Of a stretch of 64,000 nt of DNA, positions 1-12,035 are shown in pieces. Source of the DNA: Litomosoides sigmodontis (taxonomy: Eukaryota > Nematoda > Chromadorea > Rhabditida > Onchocercidae). The stretch covers positions 7,789,983 to 7,853,982 of the forward strand of contig OY718807.1 in NCBI GenBank assembly GCA_963070105.1, given 5' to 3'. Positions within the stretch are counted from its first letter, which is position 1, and each line of letters begins with the position of its first letter. The notes under the pieces are model-generated. The model searched no databases. It was given only the letters and a program-made list of their open reading frames with translations, and was not told where the DNA came from. The translations under genes and the position numbers were made by a program.

Positions 1-3000
1 GAATACATCCGAGCCATTCAGTGCTATCTGAGAGTGAAAGATTCAGAGAGCGCTGATACTGATGCAGTTGTTGACGCCTTGAAACGGGTAAACCTTCGGC
101 ATTCAATTATTTCAAATTAAATTAATTCTCTCTTACTCATACAATTAATTCATAGTGCTTCTCCGTTAGCATATTTTAATCAAAGTCTTCCTAACATTTC
201 ACTGCATTGATGGATTGATGATAAACAATCTGAATGTTTTATTTAACTATGCTTATTGCATTAAATGATCAAGCAACGTCTCCGTCACGGTCACTGTCGC
301 ACGTGAAGATTCACCTTTTGACGGAGCGCTTTGACGAAGTATTTCTTCGCTATTATTTTTTCCAGGCTGGAGAATTAGCAGTAAAATTCCTCTCGGATGA
401 TCAAACTTCTGCGGTGGTGGATGAAATTGCTAAAATTTTCATTCATTTGAAAAGGTAAAGCTGTTGTGCATATCAGATATAGAAATTCAAAATTTATTAA
501 TAACCATATCTGATTGTGGTTTAAAAATTATAATCCGTTATTGTAATATATCAAGCAATTTTCTTTTTCTCTAACAACCTTTACAAATTAGTAAAATTAT
601 CAAAATTTGCTTATATGCTATCAAAGTTTAACCATTTGATAGACTTAACTATTATTTCGTCTTAGTTTAAGTAAACGCATATATATATTACCTATAGTTT
701 ACAATGCTCCTACTAAGGTTCATCGAAGCAGCTGAACTATTTTTCGCTTCAAATCAACCGGACAATGCTGTTAAAGCCTTCGTACTTGGTGGACAATGGG
801 CAAAAGCTAAAAAGGTGAGGGAAGTTGGATCGCCGCATCTCTTTCATTGATGAATGCAACAGCAAGCACTATAGCGAGTCATTTTAGTTAGCTGTGGAAG
901 TAGTTCCTGATCTGGCAGATTTTGTGGATGACAAGTACCGGGAATCCTTGAAGCAACAAGGTCGATTGGGAGAACTCGTAGATGTTGATGTTGTTAGTGC
1001 TATTGATGCACTTCTGGAGCGTGATGAATGGGAAAAAGCTCTTGAGATAGCTCGCCAACAGAAAGTTAGCGATTATATACACGTAACATAAGCGTCACGT
1101 CAAAATTTTTTAATTTAATTAAGGAAAAACTATGTAAGAGATTATCAAGAAGTAGTGAACGACATTGTGGTGTTTGAATGGAAATGAAAATGGTCATGGA
1201 AATTCACTTCATATGATGGTGGATTCCGGAAGGATTCATAGTTTATATATGATTTAGTTTTTTTAAAGAGTCTAAATGTGAGAAAAAGATGGTAAAAGGT
1301 TTAATCCATGAAATGTTTTAACTTTTTTTTCGCACAAATCTTTTATTAACCAAGTTATTTTTAAACTCTTTCATTAGCAAAACTAAATAAAGTAAAATTT
1401 TTTATTAACTTAAAGTTGAATAAAAACTGACACTGATATGGTCTGTACTCAGTGCTACAAGCGTATAACAGCTGTCCCTACTGCGTAAGAAATTGCACCG
1501 AAAATACTCGAGTTCACCACGTCTAATAATTACGTTAATTTATAGCATCAACTTTTGCTAGACAAGTATGTCGCGTTGTATGCAACAGAATTGATCAAAG
1601 CGGACAGATATGCCGAAGCAACTGCTGCATTCGAAAAGTATGGAGCATCCTCAAATCCGAATAACTTCAACATCTACCAAAGACTTGTTGAAAAAGTAAA
1701 TAAAACTTTTAACATAGCAATTAAATTATTTGTTTAAAATAATTACTTAATAAAACTGACCTATCACCATTTTAAGGTTATCAACGCACGTAATATGGAC
1801 CACCCGCACGCTTATGGTAAATGGGCAGCGCTACGAAATGTCCTTTTGATGGTGTGCAATGGTATGAATAGCAAAGAGGAAATGAAAGAGGTAAAGTTAC
1901 ACTTCTTGTACGAAGTTATACATCCTATTCCTAAGATGAATTATTTGCACTTACACACACGACAATCCTTAAACACGTCTTTAAGACCGGAAGCAGTGGT
2001 GGGGTTTTGTCTCTTAAAAAGTTCATATGTACATGTGTGTAAAAATCGAATGTAAGATTTCCTTTTCTCCTGTATTCCGTATCAGTACATTTCCGTATTT
2101 CAGTTGTTAAACAGATATTTGGAAATTGTTCATTACGGTGCATTACGTTCAGCTCTTTTGGAATGCAACGGAACGGAGATGGAACAGATTGCATCACAAA
2201 TTACAATAAGCTTTATTCGCTACAGCGATATCATGCAGGCCGACAAAGTGTTCTACGAAGCTGGAATGGCATGTAGAGTTCGTTTAATCTGTTCGCTTTT
2301 TTCTTTCCACTGAACTGGAGAAGAACAACCTCTGTTTACCAGAAGGAGTTACTTAGAGAGAAGTCTTGTGATATTTTTGACCACACTTTTCGTTGTCTTT
2401 TTTTTTTAGGAAACACTGCATGGAATTGTTTGTTATCATTCCAACAAATGAGCTTCATGAAAGGAGATTTAAAAATTTTGAAATCAATAGTCTGAACACG
2501 TTTTTCATTCTACGGAAATTTAGTTCAATATCCTTAGCCGGATGTCATCGTTAAATAAAGCATTAAATAATAGGGACTGAGAATTCAATGTATGCGAATG
2601 GAAATATGATTTGGTAAGAAATAAAATTTCATGTTCATTACAGAAACTAGGTAACAAGAAAGAGCACCTAGCATTTACACTTTTGAACTATTATCTGGAT
2701 TTATGCGACGCTATTGAGGATCAAGATCCATCGGTTGTTGATGGTTCCATATTCGACGGGACTGATATACCACAAGAAGTATTGCTTCCAGCTATAAAAT
2801 ATACATCTGTAAGTGTATTCCTCAAAACTTAGGTTACAATTCCATCTTTCCCTGCTCTTCCTCATTGAATATTAGATTTTGAGCTTTCTTATAGGATTTA
2901 CTTCTTAAATATTACAATCGTCTGGGAAATTCAGGATGATGAACATGAAGAAGTAAGAGAGTGGGTATTGGCAATATCCATGGAACAAAGTATACAACGA

Positions 3001-3370
3001 AGCTTACCTTGTGATACTGATGGTAACTTCGAAGTAAGCCTCGTTGATGCAAACGGTACATCTCACTCAGCGTGTCTCATCTCAGGTTTCTTCTCTTATC
3101 TTAGCAAAGTATTATATTTTCGTGTGATTTTTCACTAGTACCAGGACTGATTTTGCATGCAATAAACATTTAATGATGGACTATATAAGGTCTATCACAG
3201 GTTATCCGATACGTGGAGACGTTAAAGAATTTGGATCTTCTGGCAAAGCAGCCGATCGTGATACGTGGAGTCGTTTCATCATGACACAAAAGACGAGACC
3301 AACCGAAAGCATAGGAGACGTATTACAGTTCATACAAAAATGGACACAAACAACATCTTTGTCATTGTAA
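1..3370 (+). CDS. osm-1: IFT172 intraflagellar transport protein, C-terminal part (5' end outside window)
   Basis: IFT172 is a large IFT-B complex protein that carries cargo along cilia; in nematodes it acts in sensory neurons. Only about the last 500 residues are here. Exons lie near 1-90, 366-455, 720-814, 886-1062, 1546-1697, 1778-1890, 2104-2273, 2641-2809, 2934-3085 and 3200-3370, joined by GT..AG introns. Readable landmarks are FEKYGASSNPNNFNIYQRLV (about 1639-1695), DLCDAIEDQDPSVVDGSIFDG (2698-2760, one residue shortened when quoted: LCDAIEDQDPSVVDGSIFDG), the acidic EEVREWVLAISMEQ, and the end motif ISGYP..GKAADRDTWSRF before the TAA at 3368. All match the conserved IFT172 tail (TPR-like helical repeats). 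Transcription runs into the window from the left. The next gene is convergent, 650 bases away. Confidence 0.93.
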
Positions 3371-4024
3371 CCTGTTAGTTACATTACAAAGACCTATAAT
3401 TAACACAGCCCATGGAACCACCATTTCACATTTGCACGTCACCATTTCTTCACGCTTCCTTAACTGAACTAAGCCATAACGGAAAAGATATAAAACATTT
3501 ATAAGTTATATTACAAAAAGAATTTATCATCCGCACACTATTTCACAGAAAGATACATTCGTTGTAATGATTAGTGGAAACTATATGCGGACCAATGGTT
3601 ATAGCTTATGCTAAATAATTAAAAGTCTCTACTAACATTATCATCCAAATTCCTCAGACTGCACTACGTCGTAACTAAAGATCAGTTAGTAGCAAATTAT
3701 TTTGACCAAGTTTCGGGTGAAGAGGAGAAACGACATACCACTACGGGTTTGAAAGAACTTTTTTACTTACTAAAAAAGACTGTATTCAGTTAAAAGGAAA
3801 AAATTGTGCTGTGTGGTTCGCCAGTACTGTCACCTGAACGAGCTTTATTTGAAACTTAATCGATCACAGGAAACTTGCTCATTTTGTTACCATAAAAAAA
3901 TACTAACAATAAGCTATATAATAAAAAAAATACCAACAATAAGCTGAACTATAACCGTAGTAATAAATAAAATGCATTTAAATAAAAGCAAGTGTTGTTA
4001 GAACAAGTGATAGAACTAACGACT
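3371..4024. other. Convergent 3' intergenic region with a short tandem duplication
   Basis: This lies between the stops of IFT172 (plus) and the SLC25A32-like gene (minus), so it should hold both 3' UTRs. A 24-25 base unit containing ATACTAACAATAAGCT occurs twice, at 3892-3915 and 3921-3945, with one T/C difference. AATAAA-like hexamers occur on both strands. No ORF with coding character was seen. Confidence 0.6.
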
Positions 4025-6360
4025 TCACTGAGAACAATGACGAACGAGGTGTCTTACATTTTCATAGGTTACATATGTAACAATAACATTTGGTAGCTGA
4101 CGTAAATTGCCCATAATTAGACCTTTGTAGAAGCCACGCACACCTTCCATCCTATATGTTTTGCTTATCAAATCACACATCCCGCTGTATTTTACGTGAT
4201 GATCCTGCAGATATCACGGTGGTTCTATATGTGTAAAATTAAATGAAAGCAAAAAAAAATCTGGACATAACGTAGTGAACTTTTATTTAACTGTGATTAA
4301 AAATAAATATTAATCTTTACTTGCAATCGAGTCCGTAGCACTTGATACGGAAATGTTATTGTTGTGGAAATCACTTTTGATAAAGCTGAATAAACCAAGC
4401 AATCAACAGTACCCTGGAAACAAATGGAACTGTTTAACTGACAATAGAAGCTGCATTCAAAATATTCATCTTCGCTGCTCTAGATTCCTTTGCAGTTTCG
4501 TACGTTGTTAATAATATGATTTGAGAAGGGCTGATACGAGACTACACATCCAAAAATCGCCATCAGTGGCGGTGGATACTTATACAAAAAATGTAAAGGC
4601 AAACCAAAATATGATTATCAGGGAGACCTAAATGTTTCAATCGATCATCCTTGAAGCGATTATAAAGCATAAACTGAATTGCACCGTGTACAGTTCCAAT
4701 AATTCCCGGCGTAAACCCCTAAAAATACCAAAAAAAAAATTATATTTAACTAAGGCCCCCGATTATTCATGCAACTTTCCTTCACTCGATCAGTAATGCT
4801 GTTGTTCATAATCGCTCTATCAGCGGGCTGCTTTGCACCGTTATATTCGATACTATCCCCCACTGTTTTCCAAACTAATCTGACCCCAATTAATATTCGA
4901 GTGAACCTTCGAGCCATGATCAAAACAATCCTTTCTCCATTCATTTTTTCATTTTTCTTCTTCATTCTTTCATTTCATTTCTTCTTCATTTTATTCTTTT
5001 TCTTCATTCATTCTTATCTATCTATAGATGACTAACCCTGTACAATGCAGTAATCCCTTCGTTCCGCACAACTGTAGAGACACAGTCCAACAATCCGCGG
5101 TACTTCTTAGTTCTTACATTTTCATACTGCAAGCACAATCGAGTTTTCGCTACCCAAATAGGATTAGTGAACATCAAAATACCAGCTCCCGTAATCACTC
5201 CTAGCAGGACATTATCCACCGACTCTGCTCCAGTTGAAATGGTTCTCTCATCGCAGAAATTTTTGATAATGTGATAGCTATAACGAAACTGTCAAAAGAG
5301 TTATACAACTCTACTAGAAATTTTATAGATGCTAAGAAAGTACTCCAAAAGAACTTCGTAGTGCCAAAAAAAAGCCTCGATATTCATGACGTTCAACACA
5401 GTAATTGTTGTAGGTAAGAGATGAAATCCTTCTAATTTAGAGTTCCGAAAAGAAATTTTAGCGCAATTATGCCAAAGTATTATTACTGATAACATTTAAG
5501 TTGAGCAAAAGATAAATAAAGCTATGATTACTTAAAATTGATTATTTCAACAAGACTTACAACTGAAAATAAAGTCCCCAGGATACAGCAGATCCAATCA
5601 GATTCGGTGACAAGCCTTGATACAAACCTTTATATCCTTTTGATTGCACAATACTTCGTCCAGCATGCCAATAATTACGGTACTGTGGACGTTGACAACT
5701 ACCGTCATTAGCTGTAATGATTGAGAGTGATTACAGCAACACATGCGACAAATGCAATAAGCTACTTCACAGTGAAACTTGAAACAAAAAATCCAAAACT
5801 TAAAACTTTTACACATACACCCCAAGAATTTTTTAAAGGAAACAAAACGTCGTGTCGGATCATGCATTTTACGGAAAGTGAAACCCGAAACTATGTATTG
5901 AAAATTGCTATAACTCCATATACCACCCTGAAATAATTACACACAAATGAGGTAAGCTAATGCTTACCTCATAACAGAAAAGATTCACAATTCCGAGATG
6001 GTTCAAGCAGTTTCAGCATGATCTCACGATCTTTTTCTAAATGAAAATCGGTGAATCTATGCACAACAAAATGTTTCATATTTTAGAAATGTGAAGCAAA
6101 ATAACAAAACAAAATATGATGAAATACAAAAAGCAAATGAAATAATATGACGGAAATGTCAACTTTTATAATCAGATGTACACCAGTTGAATAAATAAAA
6201 ACTTACTACATATACTACATTACTAAACACATACTGTACAATTAGAAAGAAATATTAACCAACCTGAATATCGTATCCTGAGGAGATCCAACGGATGGCA
6301 CGCAATAGTGCTTGTTACACCGGCGGTGAAGCCACCAATGAGATGCTCGTACGCTTCCAT
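4025..6360 (-). CDS. Mitochondrial carrier, folate/FAD transporter type (SLC25A32-like)
   Basis: A member of the SLC25 family in the mitochondrial inner membrane; SLC25A32 moves folate and/or FAD into the matrix. Six exons give an in-frame 291-residue protein, the usual length: 6264-6360, 5561-5711, 5037-5277, 4605-4718, 4321-4413 and 4025-4204. The three carrier repeats are visible: HPLDLLRIRYS (repeat 1, PxD signature), TNPIWVAKTRL followed by GITALYRGFTPGIIG (repeat 2), and FPYQVLRTRLQDHHVKYSG (repeat 3). SNLIGSAVSWGLYF-type and TNPIWVAKTRL stretches fit the SLC25A32 subgroup better than other carriers. The start is secure: a TGA lies in frame directly before the ATG, and a run of T ending in ACAG lies 26 bases upstream. 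The exact substrate is inferred from family resemblance. Confidence 0.88.
5947..5972. repeat. Perfect 11-bp inverted repeat, 4-nt loop
   Basis: ATGAGGTAAGC at 5947-5957 and its exact reverse complement at 5962-5972 flank TAAT. It lies inside intron 1 of the SLC25A32-like gene. The arm contains GGTAAG, so each strand shows a splice-donor-like sequence. Confidence 0.9.
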
Positions 6361-6408
6361 TCAACTGCATCAATATTGTGATCGCTGTAAAAAAAAAAAA
6401 AAAAAAAA
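6361..6408 (-). promoter_or_regulatory. Poly-T splice (probably trans-splice) acceptor upstream of the carrier start
   Basis: Read on the minus strand, about 20 T residues (A run at 6388-6407 on the plus strand) end in ACAG, followed after about 25 bases by the ATG at 6360. This is the layout of a nematode splice acceptor at the 5' end of a message. Whether it takes a spliced leader or joins a non-coding first exon cannot be told here. Confidence 0.45.
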
Positions 6409-7860
6409 AGTGTTTATATCGGCTACTTTGTTACGAGCATAATTTCGAATGCTACATCACCAATTTTAGACTTATGCAACATCACTTCATCACATGATAA
6501 TATGTAACAAACAAAAAACATTACTTTCGTTGTAAATGAACTGAAATGTTACGACAATTATTTGATAAAATCAAAAAAAAACAATTTAAACTCAAAAAAA
6601 ATAACAGTTCAGAATTTATACGACTTCTTTTAAATTTTTCGAATACCGTTAATTTATACATTCATCATCGTCCGCTCATCAAAAAATTACATACGGAAGG
6701 TAGGAATGGAATTGCTTCCATTATCTTATAGTACAAGTAAAACAGTAAGTATTGAACTAACTAGTAAGTATTGATTATTATTGCAATAACAAAACTTGGA
6801 TGAAACATTCGTCATCTCATCTTACGCTTCATACCACGCCGATTAATCAAACCACGTGGGAACACTTACTAAGCGTACTTCTTTAAATCAGCATGAGCAG
6901 CATTCATGCCACACGTTTCGGAATACCCCAAGCTAATGAGAAACCCGGTTAGAGCAAACTCCCACTCTGTTTAACTTAGACAACTTTTACTCAGCAAGCA
7001 CCTCTACAGTGATCCAGCGAAACCAGTTTGAACAAAATCTATCCGAACCGCAATTTCTCTCTCACTCATACGTGGAGATGCGACGAACATGAATTTCGAC
7101 ATCGTCGAGCTTCAGCAGAGAAGAGAAGAGAGGAGTAAAGAACGAGGAAATGAGTTGATGGCAGAGATCGAAATTACGAGTAGAAAAGGTACTTTTCAAT
7201 GAGTATCAAAGATTGCTAGAACGTGAAAGATCGTGAAAAAGCGAGAGAGATAAATTCTGTGGAAGAAGTGAGAGCAAAAGGAAAATATCATGATAGACCT
7301 AGGAGACTACAGGAACCAATAAGATTAACTGAATATTACAGGTCATGAGATGAAGAAAATGCTGAAAAGAGTACGGCTAACTGTTGTAGTGAGATGTAAA
7401 AGGAATTTTAACCAGAGTGAAAAATGTTTGCTAACGGCGATTCACGAATGAATGAATTATTTGATTGTCGTAAGTATAAGTGGGAGCGGAAAGGCGGGAG
7501 GTGTTACCCATAGGTGGGGTACTGGGTTATAGCATTAGGTTGTGGCTTTTGCGGGCTCGAGTTTTGACGTAAATAGCTCAACGGACGGTACCCTAGTCCG
7601 AGATGTCCGAGTGTGGTTTTTTTTGCCCATATCGGTGGGTTATGGTAGAGAGCCACTTGTAACGTGCAAACTATGGCACTAAATTTTGTTGTGAACTTTT
7701 GTTATGAAATTATTTGCGCGTATGGAAGCGAATTCTTACTTTCGATAAGTGTGTGCTTGTTTGCATGGATATGGCATTTGGAAAGTTGCAGGAAACTTTC
7801 GTTTCTTGAAGTGTGAGTTGATAATTTGTGGACGTTCGTTTGCGAAACGATCACCTCATA
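6409..7860. other. Divergent intergenic region between the carrier and baf-1
   Basis: This should hold the promoters of both genes. It contains the charged coding-like remnant at 7089-7344 and a locally GC-richer patch at about 7480-7680 that is out of character with the surrounding AT-rich DNA and lies just upstream of baf-1. No tRNA box or snRNA match was recognised in that patch. Confidence 0.5.
7089..7344 (+). pseudogene. Possible decayed coding remnant, charged helical type
   Basis: Three short open stretches follow one another in three frames. Frame one begins at the ATG at 7089 (MNFDIVELQQRREERSKERG...) and stops at 7200-7202. A second frame overlaps it from about 7180 with VLFNEYQRLLERERS. 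A third runs from 7220 (KDREKAREINSVEEV...) to a TGA at 7343-7345 with PRRLQEPIRLTEYYR. The residues are highly charged and coding-like, but no intron of workable length joins the pieces: the only donor/acceptor pair leaves about 31 bases and a stop. I do not recognise the family. It could be a pseudogene, a 5' UTR of baf-1, or chance. Confidence 0.25.
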
Positions 7861-8629
7861 ATGACCACCACATCCGTGAAGCATCGCGAATTCGTTTCTG
7901 AACCAATGGGCGAGAAGGAAGTGACCGCTGTTGCTGGTATTGGACCTACCTATGGCGAGAAGTTGAGTAAGGCTGGCTTCGACAAGGTGATCATTCCGTT
8001 TAGTTCTCATGCAGCCTCTCACACGGCAACACTTCATTATTTATCGCTCTTTCAACAATTTTCATCAATTTTCAATCAATTTTGTTTATTGCAAGAGTAT
8101 CACACATCAGAAAGCCTATAGCTTCTTGTCCAGTAGTTCTATGAATCGCTCGAATAATATATGCATGGAATTAATGATCTTTTGACGAGGTCCAGAGGTA
8201 TCAATCATGTCTTTCAACAACATTGAAATTTGAACAGTGCGTCGTAACGCTTTGATGGCATCGAATTCGAATTCGCATTTCTTTCAAATGGAAATAAATC
8301 GTTTAATCACAGCACCGTAAATCCTGTCCCGTACGACATTGAAAGCTTAAATTCTTCTCAGGTTTCTAAAATTTTCTCTCGTTTCCAGGCGTATGTGCTA
8401 TTTGGTCAATTTCTCCTTTTGAAGAAGGAAAAAGAACTCTTCATTGATTGGTTAAAGGTAAGTTTTTTTTTTTTTTAATGATACATTCAGGTGTCTATGG
8501 TGGATTTGTGAGATATTTGGTGCAAATATTCATGTGCCATTTTCATTGCAGGAAGTAGCCGGGGTGAGCAGCAACCATGCCTTATCAGCATATAATTGTT
8601 TAAATGAATGGAGTGAGCAGTACATTTGA
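7861..8629 (+). CDS. baf-1: Barrier-to-autointegration factor (BAF/BANF1)
   Basis: BAF is a small dimeric protein that bridges double-stranded DNA and binds LEM-domain proteins and lamin; it is needed to rebuild the nuclear envelope after mitosis. Exons 7861-7986, 8389-8457 and 8552-8629 join in frame into 90 residues; the human protein has 89. The start [20 protein letters not shown] is the BAF N-terminus, followed by the helix-hairpin-helix DNA-binding motif [20 protein letters not shown], then [21 protein letters not shown] and the end [13 protein letters not shown]. All introns are GT..AG. It is the most certain call in the window. It lies on the plus strand, followed 1.2 kb later by PSMD9. 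Confidence 0.97.
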
Positions 8630-9813
8630 AATTTTTTCAATCGAAGGCACCTGATTGTATGCCGCACAAGTTGTTTGTTTTATGCTACCTATTGAAATAT
8701 TTTGGACGATGCGCATTCATCAAAATTTCATCAAAATAGACATGGAAATGTCACTAATATTATGCGGAGTATTTTTCACTTTATCTTATGCGAGTAACAG
8801 CATGTTGTAGTTTGTTATTGTTCAAATAGAAATACATGAATTATTACAATTTCCTGAAAAATTAAATATTTGTTATGGAGGATATTAATCAGTTTTTGAA
8901 TGTTTGTGGAAGAAAGTGGGAGAAGAGAGAAAAATGGATTTAGCTCATGGTAATATCTTCTAGAATGTTTACTCCCCCGTTTGATTATAGTTTGTGATGT
9001 TGGCTATAAAGCGTAAAAAAAAAACTTGTGTATTTCATATTAAATGAAAGAAACGCGTTCCAAAAGAAAAAACATCGGTATAACTGTAAATGAAAAGGAA
9101 GCGGATCAATTTTGCAAATTGTAACTTGGCTACGTCGTCGTAGTAAATAGCATTTAAAATCTCTATCTATTAGAGTTAGTCTCTATCTGTTAAACGACAG
9201 TTTAATCATTTGTTCTGTTCAGCTAGGACGTAAACTGTTTTTGGATCTCAACATTTCCATTCTGAACAAAATAAAAATCTATAACAGTGTAGAAGATGGA
9301 CGTCAATAATGTAAAGAATGGGTGGGATGCTTAATAGTTTACAATTGCTACTTCATTTAGTACGTATACAGTCTATCATTTCCCACTTTCACCTTTAGGA
9401 ACGCAACGCATGCTCTCTTCACAAGCATCGTACTCTTCCAGTGTGATAAAATTCCAATCCCTCCTTTAAGTAAGGTTAATTCAATGCATTGTGCAAGAGT
9501 GAAAGTTGATTTTTCGGTGTTTGGATGCTTTGATATCAAATGTGTGAAGGGAAATGGTTCGAATTTACAAGTAAATAACTAGCATAGCTTTGTAGTCTTA
9601 AGAGATTTGAATAAATAAATAGGTTTGAATAAACAAAAGTGGACTGAGGGAGATTGATTCGGTGGGATGAGACAGGTGTCATATTGCGTTGGTTCCGGGA
9701 GGAAGCTGCTGGTGATAAGGGATTGCGGAAGTGGGAAGTGAAGGTTGGATTTTTGCGGAGTGTAGGATGATAAGTGTAATGAATGAGTTTGCTTCCTATA
9801 GAGACGAGCGTAA
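8630..9813. other. Intergenic region baf-1 to PSMD9
   Basis: This 1.2 kb holds the baf-1 3' UTR and the PSMD9 upstream region. CTCTATCT occurs twice in a short imperfect tandem repeat at about 9160-9200. No supported gene was seen. Confidence 0.5.
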
Positions 9814-11499
9814 ATGGAGTCAGGAAGTGATGGAAAGATTACGTTGGATTCGGTGAAGAAGCTCATCGCGGAACGAGATGAAATCGATCGACGTATCGCG
9901 AAGGAAGAAGAAATTCTTAAAATGATAAGTTTTTTCCCTTTGTCTTGCCCTTCCAGTCAACGGTTTGTTAACTGTACCTTTCTCTGCTAAATTCTTTTTG
10001 TTGAAATTGATCATTTTAGTCAAAACACTGTAGTTTGACTAACTGTGGCATGTAATTACCAGTCATTATGAGGAAAGTACGAAGTGATACATAATGGTGC
10101 TTTGACTAATGATGGAAAAGTCTGCACTTATTTTCGAAATATATTAATTAATTTTGCAGAATAATATTGATATGCAAAGTAGTTTGGTGGATGCAGAAGG
10201 CTTTCCTATTACGTCTGTTGATATATATTCAGTGAGAAGAGCAAGATGTGCGATTATATGCGCACAGAATGATCGCCAGAAATTAACATCTGAAATTGAG
10301 AAAGCTATGCTTACTTTGCATCAGCAGAAAAGAGATTGCGTAACGATGTGCAGGTGACATTGCGTGCTAAACCTCTGTGTTACTGCTAAGTAGAATTCCT
10401 GATACACTTATTTCTTGAATAACTCATACTACGTAATTTTTCAGTGAACCCGCGACAGCATCAGATGACATTCCATTAGTACATCGTACTAGCAATGCTC
10501 CATTTGCAAAGATAGCCAAAGTAATGGATGCGTCGCCGGCTTTTCAAGCGGTTAGTATATTGTCCATCCATAGCGATTTAAACATTCAGAAGGGGCTATT
10601 TGCTTTTACGATTCTTTTCAGAACTTTCATACATGGGTACGCTTGTGTAATATACCGGAAGTAACAGACATCCTTTAGTAATACTTTACGCAGCCTTAGT
10701 GTTTGGTTTCACTTCCGATGCGTTATTGGGGAAACCTCGGACATTTTGATTTCATGTACATATCTGAAAATTCTGCTATACTTTGCACTGCTTTATTAAA
10801 ATTAAGAGCAAAAATGGTTGTGGAAGTCTCCTTATTAAATGCAGGTTTGTATCGTTTAGGGTTTGAAGGATGGCGACCAACTAATACAGTTTGGTTCGTT
10901 ACATGCTGGAAGTTTTACCGATATAAAAGAACTTAGCGCAGTCGTACAAAATTCTATGAATGTAAGTGCTTCATTTCCAAATATCTTAATAACTCGATAT
11001 GGTTTCCCAACTGTCACGGCATTGCTTCTCCACTATTTGGAATACTTTCTATTCTTTTAACCGAATCAACTATTCTTTCTTTGCTAAACGTTGAAGTCAC
11101 GAAAAATACCTCCCAGCAAAGGCTGACTCATTTTCTCATAAATGATTGCTACATTAAAATATCAACAAATAAAAGTTAAGTTTTCATTCCTTTCCGTAAA
11201 CTTTTGTCTTGCTAAATCTATACTTGAAACGTAATTGTGTAAGATACCAAGCAACATTGAAATTATTATTCGCATGACCAATATAGTATGTTGAATGCTT
11301 GCCGTATTAGCTGCATTAACAATTCTGTATTAAGGAGAAAAGTTAATCATGGATATTTTCTATATCATTGTAGAGGCCAATACGAGTAACAGTGCTAAGA
11401 AATGACAAGCCGATACGGTTACAACTTATACCGCGAACGTGGTCTGGCAAAGGCACTCTCGGATGTTCCGTACTTCCAATTACTCCTGCTCACATATGA
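9814..11499 (+). CDS. psmd-9: 26S proteasome assembly chaperone PSMD9 (p27) with PDZ domain
   Basis: PSMD9/p27 (yeast Nas2) is a chaperone for assembly of the proteasome 19S base and is not part of the mature particle. The N-terminal coiled helix KKLIAERDEIDRRIAKEEE is followed by the family signature LVDAEGFPITSVDIYSVRRAR, a linker, and a PDZ domain from about PFAKIAKVMDASPAFQAG through DGDQLIQFGSL to IRVTVLRNDKPIRL. It ends WSGKGTLGCSVLPI, as in animal PSMD9. Exons are 9814-9924 (or 9966), 10160-10353, 10445-10550, 10860-10961 and 11374-11499. Exons 2-5 total exactly 176 codons, so exon 1 must end on a codon boundary. The best homology end at 9924 is followed by ATAAGT, not GT, which is odd. 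The alternative donor at 9967 adds 14 residues. Confidence 0.92.
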
Positions 11500-12035
11500 G
11501 TCATTATTTCACGTGCATTATTGCTAGTTGTAATTGGTCACAGTAGTATATTAATATTTGTTGTCACTAATAAGTTAATTTATTTTTCATTACTCTATTT
11601 GACATTTGAGGTCTCATTCACTTAATATTGTTATTACTTATTCGAATCATTTATTGTCGGTATTACAACATAACAAAACAATAGAGATGGGAAATTCTAA
11701 AAAATTGGAAAATTATCCCAAATTATAATGTGCAGAGATAAGAGTTTCATTCTGCTTCAGTCTGTTTTTAATCACAGCTTTTGACAGAGTTCGTCATCCC
11801 CAACTGCATTTTTATATCTCAGTATATCTTAGTTTTCATAAGAAATGTTTTTTTTATAATTTCTATTTAGAGCGAGAGATATTTACTATGGGTACAAATG
11901 TAATAAAACATGCCAATTTCTTGATACAATAAAACTGAAAAGCTGAGAGGGCATGAGACCACAATGCATGTCCAAAAAGATACAAAAAAAAGAGTTTATG
12001 GCCTGAAAATGAGAGGAATGAAGGGGGACCCACTG
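11500..12035. other. Convergent 3' intergenic region PSMD9 / hnRNP L
   Basis: The PSMD9 stop (plus) and the hnRNP L stop (minus) face each other across about 540 bases. AATAAA-like signals occur, for example AATAAAA near 11927. No gene was seen. Confidence 0.5.

Noticed and set aside
4440..4560. Possible extra carrier exon reading SQIILLTTYETAKES on the minus strand
   Set aside because: The flanking exons 4605-4718 and 4321-4413 join directly in phase (DNHIL then GTVDCL), giving the normal carrier length.
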